Shown here piece after piece: positions 59,218-64,000 of a stretch of 64,000 bases of DNA; the stretch's first letter is position 1, and every line of letters starts with the position of its first letter. A program made the position numbers and the translations under genes. The DNA is taken from positions 1-64,000 of the forward strand of contig NZ_SEBS01000030.1 in NCBI RefSeq assembly GCF_004211145.1, given 5' to 3'. A model generated the notes under the pieces. It made no database searches. It worked only from the letters and a program-made list of their open reading frames with translations, and had not been told where the DNA came from. Origin of the DNA: Flavobacterium sp. (GTDB taxonomy: Bacteria > Bacteroidota > Bacteroidia > Flavobacteriales > Flavobacteriaceae).

Positions 59218-59877
59218 TTACGAAGCCGGCTTATTTTCGTCAAGCCAGTTCCTGAAATCAAAGAAGTTTTGAGGTGCGACACCATGTCCCACTGGATATT
59301 CCTTGTAAACCGATTTGATTCCCAACGCGTCGAGTTGCGGTTTCGCTTTGCGCGCCCAATCGACGGGAACGACCTGATCGACCGATCCGTGTGAGATGAA
59401 AAAACGCAAATCCCCGAACGCCTTGTTTTCAAAACCGTCGGCGACAATTTCCATATTCAAATAACCGCTCATCGCAGCGACCTGTTTTATTTTCTCGGGA
59501 TGCGAAAGCGCGACAGCATAGCTCAGGATCGCGCCCTGGCTGAATCCGACAAGCGTGATCTGGTTTTCGTCGATCGCATACGCCGAAAGCAATTCGTCTA
59601 TGAAAGTCGAAATCATTTCACGTGATTCGCGCGCTTGCCCGAGATCCGAAAATTTCTTTTCGTCGCCCGTGAAATTGATCGCATACCAGGCGTAACTTCC
59701 AAAATTCAATGTGTAAGGAGCGCGTGCCGAAATCACGTAATACTCCGCCGGAAGTTCTGACGCGAACGAGAACAAATCTTCCTCATTACTCCCGTAGCCG
59801 TGCAGCAGCAACAACAGCGGATTTTTTTCTTTCTTTATTTTGGGCTCGCGAACGAGGTGTTGCAACGATAATTCCAT
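59218..59877 (-). CDS. alpha/beta hydrolase, carboxylesterase/phospholipase type
   Basis: A 219-residue serine esterase of the dienelactone/carboxylesterase (YpfH-like) group. LLLLLHGYGSNEEDLFSFAS is the oxyanion-hole motif HGxG. ITLVGFSQGAILSYAVAL contains the nucleophile Ser in GFSQG, FFISHGSVDQVVPVDWARKA the Asp, and YPVGHGVAPQNFF the catalytic His. No signal peptide, so cytosolic. The start at 59877 (MELSLQHLV) is preferred, because it overlaps by one base the TGA stop of the DUF4870-like gene upstream (TGATG). It is last in the minus-strand operon that begins at 63375. Confidence 0.92.
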   Translation of the reverse strand: MELSLQHLVREPKIKKEKNPLLLLLHGYGSNEEDLFSFASELPAEYYVISARAPYTLNFGSYAWYAINFTGDEKKFSDLGQARESREMISTFIDELLSAYAIDENQITLVGFSQGAILSYAVALSHPEKIKQVAAMSGYLNMEIVADGFENKAFGDLRFFISHGSVDQVVPVDWARKAKPQLDALGIKSVYKEYPVGHGVAPQNFFDFRNWLDENKPAS

Positions 59878-60203
59878 CAGATAGTTTTGAGTGCGCGTTG
59901 AAAAAATTTGCCGAGAAGCGGAACCGGAGTCATTTCGCCACGAACGGCCGTCGTGATTCCGTAACCCCAAAGCACGGCCACGAAAAGATACATCGGTGTT
60001 GAGATCATCCAGCTGTCGAAGTTACTCACAAGCAATCCGAGACAAATGAAAGTCAGTGACAATCCCACGGCCTGACGGATGTGAAACGCCGCGAACGGAT
60101 TTTTGTCCTCAGAATTCATCGACATCGCAATCAACGCGCCAACGAGCAAAATATAACTCGTGATCGCCGCCGATTTTCCCTTTTCTACGATTGGATCGAT
60201 CAT
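59877..60203 (-). CDS. DUF4870-like small membrane protein
   Basis: A 108-residue integral membrane protein with three or four hydrophobic segments: SAAITSYILLVGALIAMSMN, FHIRQAVGLSLTFICLGLLV, MYLFVAVLWGYGITTAV. The NPFAAFHIRQAVGLSL motif (Phe-x-x-His-x-x-Gln-Ala) is the hallmark of DUF4870/TIC20-like small membrane proteins. The role is unknown. It overlaps the dihydroorotase-like gene before it by four bases (ATGA) and the esterase after it by one base, so it is translated as part of one operon. Confidence 0.88.
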   Translation of the reverse strand: MIDPIVEKGKSAAITSYILLVGALIAMSMNSEDKNPFAAFHIRQAVGLSLTFICLGLLVSNFDSWMISTPMYLFVAVLWGYGITTAVRGEMTPVPLLGKFFQRALKTI

Positions 60204-61453
60204 GCCAAGACGAGTTTTGATTGGTTGTAACTCCCGAAGACTTTCCCTTTCATTTTGGTTCCGAAGAAAGCTGAATTCTTCGATTTTGAGAGTATGTTTT
60301 CTTTTGTGAACGTCCAGTCGGAGTCTGTTGTGAAGAATGTCAGGTTCGCCGATTCTCCTTCTGAAATCGAAGTCGACGTAATTCCAAAAATCTTCTTGCC
60401 CGACGTTAATTTGTCCACGATCGTTTCGACCGGAAGCACCGTGAGCAAAGCCCCGAACGCACTTTCCAATCCGATCGTGCCGTTTTTTGCGAGGTCGAAT
60501 TCCATTTTCTTGTGTTCGATGTCGATCGGGTTGTGGTCAGTCGTGATGCAATCGATCACGTTGTCTTTGATACCTTTGAGCAACGCTTTTCGGTCGGATT
60601 CGGTGCGCAACGGCGGCGTGACTTTGAAGCGCGTGTCGAATCCCTGGAGTTTTTCGTCGGTCAAGACCAAATGATGTATGGAAACACTGCACGTCACGTT
60701 CAAGCCTTTCGCTTTGGCTTCTTTTATGAGTTGTACCGATTTCGCCGTGGAAATTGTCGGGATGTGCAATTTTCCGCCTGCGTATTCGAGTAGATAGAGA
60801 TTTCGCGCGATCATGAGTTCTTCGGCGAGATTCGGGATACCTTTTAATCCGAGGCGCGTCGCGACGATTCCCTCGTTTGCGATTCCGTTTCCTTTCACGC
60901 TCGAATCCTGTGAGTATGCGATCACCAATCCGTCGAAATCCTGATTGTATTGGAGCGCGAGTTTCAAAAGGTTCGCGCTTTCCATGTTTTTGTTGTAGTC
61001 TCCGAACGCGACTGCGCCCGCATTTTTCATATCGAACAGTTCGGCCAAATCGTTGCCTTCGCTTTTTTGAGTGAGCGCGCCGATCGGGAACAATTCGGTA
61101 GCGAAACCTATTGATTTGCTTTTTACGAACGCGACCTGGGATTGGTTGTCGATCGTCGGGAGTGAATTCGGTTGAAGCGCGACGCCCGTAAATCCTGACT
61201 TTGCGGCCACGTTGAGACCGTTCGCGATGGTTTCCCGATCTTCGAATCCAGGTTCGCCCAACGACACGCTCGTATCGAACCAACCCGGCGAAACGCAAAG
61301 GTTGTCGCGTTTCAGTTCTTCTAAATTATCTGTATTCTTCAGGCTTTTTGCGATCTTGGAAATCTTTCCGTCCAAAATCAGGATGTCGGCCACTTCGTTG
61401 TGGAACTTGCTTGCGGCATCGACGATCCGGGCTTTTCTGATGATCAGGTTCAT
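60200..61453 (-). CDS. dihydroorotase-family protein lacking the HxH metal motif
   Basis: A 417-residue amidohydrolase of the type I dihydroorotase group, by length and landmarks: VSPGWFDTSVSLGEPGFEDR, ETIANGLNVAAKSGFTGVAL, SVSIHHLVLTDEKLQGFDTR, CITTDHNPIDIEHKKMEFDL, GTIGLESAFGALLTVLPVET. In catalytic dihydroorotases the first block reads D-x-HVHLREPG. Here both metal-binding His are gone (DTSVSLGEPG), and the later HVxHVST block is HIPTIST. The protein may be a noncatalytic PyrX-like partner of aspartate transcarbamoylase, or a divergent enzyme. It overlaps the BatA-like gene before it and the DUF4870-like gene after it, each by four bases. Confidence 0.88.
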   Translation of the reverse strand: MNLIIRKARIVDAASKFHNEVADILILDGKISKIAKSLKNTDNLEELKRDNLCVSPGWFDTSVSLGEPGFEDRETIANGLNVAAKSGFTGVALQPNSLPTIDNQSQVAFVKSKSIGFATELFPIGALTQKSEGNDLAELFDMKNAGAVAFGDYNKNMESANLLKLALQYNQDFDGLVIAYSQDSSVKGNGIANEGIVATRLGLKGIPNLAEELMIARNLYLLEYAGGKLHIPTISTAKSVQLIKEAKAKGLNVTCSVSIHHLVLTDEKLQGFDTRFKVTPPLRTESDRKALLKGIKDNVIDCITTDHNPIDIEHKKMEFDLAKNGTIGLESAFGALLTVLPVETIVDKLTSGKKIFGITSTSISEGESANLTFFTTDSDWTFTKENILSKSKNSAFFGTKMKGKVFGSYNQSKLVLA

Positions 61454-63375
61454 TTTACGAATTTTTGTATCAGTAGTTCAAGGGTTAAAAACAGGAGCGC
61501 GAGCAACACGAACCATTTCCAGATGTCGTTGTTCGTGCGGTCTTGCTGTAGTGTGTCGAAAACCGATTCGATGGAGTCGATCACTTTATAGTCGCTGAGC
61601 AAGGCGTCGTTCGCGTTCAGGTCGCCTTCGCTTCGGTTATAATTGAAGCCGATGGTGCGCAACAGATTTTCCTTGTTGAAAACGCCGAAATTTCCGGCTT
61701 GCTGCGGATAATCGTTGAACGTGAGTTTTACCTTGTTATTCAAGATTTGTTGTACGGGAATAAACTTCTCGTCGGCGTTCCTGACTTCGACGATTTCATC
61801 TTTCGCAAGATTTGCGTCGAGGATAAACGGTTGGTTGTTTCCGATAGTTAGCGCCAAAACTCCCGTCTTTTGAGCGTTTTGCGCCATGTTGTAAAACGTC
61901 GGAACGATCAATGGAGAATTTTTGAAGTTCGAATTTTCGACCGAAATCGCAGCTGAAAATACGTAGACATTCGAAACTGCAGTCGAGATCGCCGTCAAAA
62001 ATGCGCTTTGGTCGTCGAAACTCAAGATAGGAGCCGAGGCTGAAGAAACCGCGAACGACGAGCTCGCTTTCGGGTATTGGAAATTGTCGATTTTCTTCTC
62101 GAATACAGATGCGTACAACGGATGGTTGAACGCGATTTTCGTCACGAGTTTCTCATCGGGGCGAAATGATTTGAATTGCAAGGAACCGAACCCGGCCATG
62201 AATGCGTTGAGGTTTGCGACCGTGCTTTGCGATGATGGGATCAGCACGATGTTGCCGCCTTTTTGGGCGAACGCTTTCAACGTGGTCTGCAATGCCTGCG
62301 GGATGTCGGCCAACTCGTTGAGCACGATCACATCCTGTTTTTCGATCAGGTTGTAATCGAGGCTTTGGAGCGGAAAGTTCACATAATTGAATTCGTCCTG
62401 CGTATAAATTTTCGACAGGAAAGCGCTTTGGGTCGCGTCTCCGATGCTGATCACGTTCGTTTTTTCAGGTTTCGAGATGCTGAAAAACAATTCGTTGTCG
62501 TACGCCAATCCGTTGTCGGTGATCGAAACATAACCGTTGAAATCGGCTTTCGGGATCGTAAAATTCATCGTTTTTTGAGCCGAGTCGAACTTCGCTATGG
62601 TTTTCGCGGCGAGCTTCCCATTGTTGTAAAGCGCGATCGGGACTTCGCGTCCGGTTTCTCCATACGATGACAATTTCACGCCGACTTCGTAGAAATTATC
62701 CATCGTTTGGTTCAGGTAGACGCTGTCGACAGCCACGTTGTTTTTCTGCTCCGACTTCGGGATGATGAAAAACGTGTTCGATTCTTTGTCTATTCCGTTG
62801 AGTTGTTTCTGTTCGAGGCCTGCGGCGTCGGTAATCACGATAATATCTTTCGCGAACGGTGATTTGCGCGCATTCACTTTCGCGATCAGATTGTCGAGTT
62901 GGAAAGGCGCCGCGCTGTATTTTAGGTTTTGGAGTTCTTTTTGGATCGACTTGATGTCGGTATTCCAGAAACTTTCGATGTTCGTTACCAATGAGAATGT
63001 TCGCGTCTCAGGCGTATGTTCGAGCAAATCCTCGACAGCGCGCCTCAAGAGTTCGCCTTTTTGACCTTTGGCCTGCATCGAAAATGAATTGTCGAGCACG
63101 ATGTACATTTCGTTCGTGATGCTTTTGCTGTCTTTCGCCTTGAAAAACGGCTGGGCGAATGCGATGATGATGCACGCGAGCAATAAAAGTCTCGTCGCGA
63201 GCAATAACCATTTCTTGATGCGCGAGCTTTTGCGCGTTTGGATTGAAAGTTCCTTGAGGAATTTGACGTTCGTGAAATATTGTTTCTTGAAACGTCGCAA
63301 TTGAAATAAATGGACGATAATTGGAATAACCAGTAGGAAAAGGAAGTAAAGGATTTCCGGGTGTCTGAACTGCAT
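61450..63375 (-). CDS. BatA/VWA domain membrane protein
   Basis: A 641-residue protein. The N-terminal BatA module is MQFRHPEILYFLFLLVIPII then VHLFQLRRFKKQYFTNVKFL, with a second membrane helix near 60-80 (LLATRLLLLACIIIAFAQPF). A von Willebrand A-like domain follows: MYIVLDNSFSMQAKG has the DxSxS metal site, and DIIVITDAAGLEQKQ is its later strand. The large remainder is extracytoplasmic beta/alpha, and a final membrane helix (WFVLLALLFLTLELLIQK) ends at the C-terminus. Bat proteins are linked to oxidative-stress tolerance in Bacteroides, but the role of stand-alone copies is unclear. First gene of the four-gene overlapping operon. Confidence 0.92.
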   Translation of the reverse strand: MQFRHPEILYFLFLLVIPIIVHLFQLRRFKKQYFTNVKFLKELSIQTRKSSRIKKWLLLATRLLLLACIIIAFAQPFFKAKDSKSITNEMYIVLDNSFSMQAKGQKGELLRRAVEDLLEHTPETRTFSLVTNIESFWNTDIKSIQKELQNLKYSAAPFQLDNLIAKVNARKSPFAKDIIVITDAAGLEQKQLNGIDKESNTFFIIPKSEQKNNVAVDSVYLNQTMDNFYEVGVKLSSYGETGREVPIALYNNGKLAAKTIAKFDSAQKTMNFTIPKADFNGYVSITDNGLAYDNELFFSISKPEKTNVISIGDATQSAFLSKIYTQDEFNYVNFPLQSLDYNLIEKQDVIVLNELADIPQALQTTLKAFAQKGGNIVLIPSSQSTVANLNAFMAGFGSLQFKSFRPDEKLVTKIAFNHPLYASVFEKKIDNFQYPKASSSFAVSSASAPILSFDDQSAFLTAISTAVSNVYVFSAAISVENSNFKNSPLIVPTFYNMAQNAQKTGVLALTIGNNQPFILDANLAKDEIVEVRNADEKFIPVQQILNNKVKLTFNDYPQQAGNFGVFNKENLLRTIGFNYNRSEGDLNANDALLSDYKVIDSIESVFDTLQQDRTNNDIWKWFVLLALLFLTLELLIQKFVK

Positions 63376-63391
63376 TCCGCTTTTTAGTTGT

Positions 63392-63399
63392 CAAAAATA
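63392..63399 (-). promoter_or_regulatory. -7 box for the BatA-like operon
   Basis: The minus strand reads TATTTTTG, an exact TAnnTTTG match 16 bases before ATG 63375. Confidence 0.6.
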
Positions 63400-63445
63400 C
63401 GCATTTTTTATGATTGGAACGGGAGCGATTTTCGATTTTAAAAAC

Positions 63446-63453
63446 TACTTTTG
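63446..63453 (+). promoter_or_regulatory. -7 box for the lactonase gene
   Basis: TACTTTTG matches TAnnTTTG and lies 17 bases before ATG 63471. Confidence 0.6.
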
Positions 63454-63470
63454 AACATAACCTATTTGTA

Positions 63471-64000
63471 ATGAAACGCACTTCGATCTTACTTTTTTCG
63501 CTACTTATTTCAAGCGCAATGACTGCCCAAAAAAAATACAACCTTTTGATTGGAACATATACGAATTCGTGCGAGAGCAAAGGGATTTACGTATTCGACT
63601 ACAATCCTGAAACCGCCGAAACCAAACAAAAATCATCGACTGGCAAAACGATAAATCCGAGTTTTCTCGCGGTTTCGTCCGACAAAAAAAATATCTACAG
63701 CGTAAACGAGGACGGCAAAAATAGCAAGGTCAGCGCGTTTTCGTACAACGCGAAATCGGGCGAGATGCTGCTTCTTGGGACCCAGGATGCAATGGGCGCC
63801 GATCCGTGTTTTATTTTGGACGATGCGAAAAACGTGTTGACGGCGAATTATTCGGGCGGAAGCATTTCAGTTTTCAAGAAGAAAAGCGGCGGCGGATTGA
63901 CGCCATCGGTGCAAGTCATTGCGCACGAAGGTCACAGCGCGAATGCGAAACGACAAGAAAGCCCGCACGTTCACATGGTGCAATTTTCGCCCGACAAAAA
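63471..64000 (+). CDS. lactonase family (beta-propeller) protein, partial
   Basis: The open frame runs from ATG 63471 to the window edge (176 codons visible). The signal peptide is MKRTSILLFSLLISSAMTAQ. The mature part begins KKYNLLIGTYTNSCESKGIY, then PSFLAVSSDKKNIYSVNEDG and ADPCFILDDAKNVLTANYSG, and ends at SPHVHMVQFSPDKK. This is the seven-bladed propeller of the 6-phosphogluconolactonase (Pgl/YbhE) family: blades start with LIGTYT and carry the conserved VNE and NYSGG motifs. Export suggests a periplasmic lactonase rather than the pentose-phosphate enzyme. The gene is truncated at the right edge. Confidence 0.9.
   Translation, partial: MKRTSILLFSLLISSAMTAQKKYNLLIGTYTNSCESKGIYVFDYNPETAETKQKSSTGKTINPSFLAVSSDKKNIYSVNEDGKNSKVSAFSYNAKSGEMLLLGTQDAMGADPCFILDDAKNVLTANYSGGSISVFKKKSGGGLTPSVQVIAHEGHSANAKRQESPHVHMVQFSPDK

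Overview
The window is chromosomal DNA of a member of the Bacteroidota, almost certainly the Flavobacteriaceae. Three lines support this. Many genes are preceded by a TAnnTTTG -7 box with no Shine-Dalgarno sequence. Several proteins carry type A or type B type IX secretion (T9SS) C-terminal signals. The housekeeping proteins (IMP dehydrogenase, adenylosuccinate lyase, UvrA, serine palmitoyltransferase-like enzyme, DUF4834, YfhO) match flavobacterial versions. No rRNA or tRNA gene was seen.

Layout. Positions 1-2335 hold what I consider the most interesting object: an integron-like array of single-gene cassettes (an Imm27-like immunity gene, a secreted small protein and a partial third gene). 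Each cassette ends in a hairpin site whose 5' end is complementary to the first bases of its own cassette. A co-directional tyrosine recombinase lies immediately upstream. Positions 2385-4807 carry pyrD and an HMG-CoA lyase gene flanked by two copies of a structured element resembling the flavo-1 RNA. Positions 4969-14576 are mostly housekeeping: EEP nuclease, MBL hydrolase, guaB, a DUF6624 gene with a decayed relative beside it, a CPA2 antiporter and purB.

Positions 14807-22377 encode two giant T9SS type B surface proteins built from 7 and 12 tandem copies of the same 67-residue repeat. Positions 22381-24475 hold a cyclophilin-type isomerase, an XRE/S24 regulator and a divergent, frameshifted AlkB gene, with two matching palindromic operators in the shared promoter region. 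Positions 24877-27460 hold MsrB-MsrA, an MsrA paralog and an MscS channel. Positions 27525-35461 hold a repeat-rich gap, a sirtuin, TrmH, a DEAD-box helicase, a RdgB-type NTPase, a fatty acid desaturase and an OmpW porin.

Positions 35512-41820 hold a response regulator, a T9SS type A protein, a serine palmitoyltransferase-like enzyme, a lipoprotein and a two-gene unit of a GNAT/YghO-like protein with an outer membrane protein. Positions 41928-47415 are an exopolysaccharide or cell-surface assembly cluster (DUF4834, YfhO, glycosyltransferase, flippase). Positions 47610-58723 hold a secreted repeat protein, an M28 peptidase, uvrA, a sigma-70 family factor with a 47-residue downstream ORF, endonuclease III, Bcp peroxiredoxin, a conserved unknown protein and a PhnP-like MBL protein. 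Positions 59218-63375 form a tightly overlapping minus-strand operon (BatA-like, dihydroorotase-like lacking HxH, DUF4870-like, esterase). A beta-propeller lactonase gene runs off the right edge.

Several start codons were moved downstream because the -7 box lies inside or past the longest reading frame. All family assignments come from reading the sequence and from memory; no search was run.
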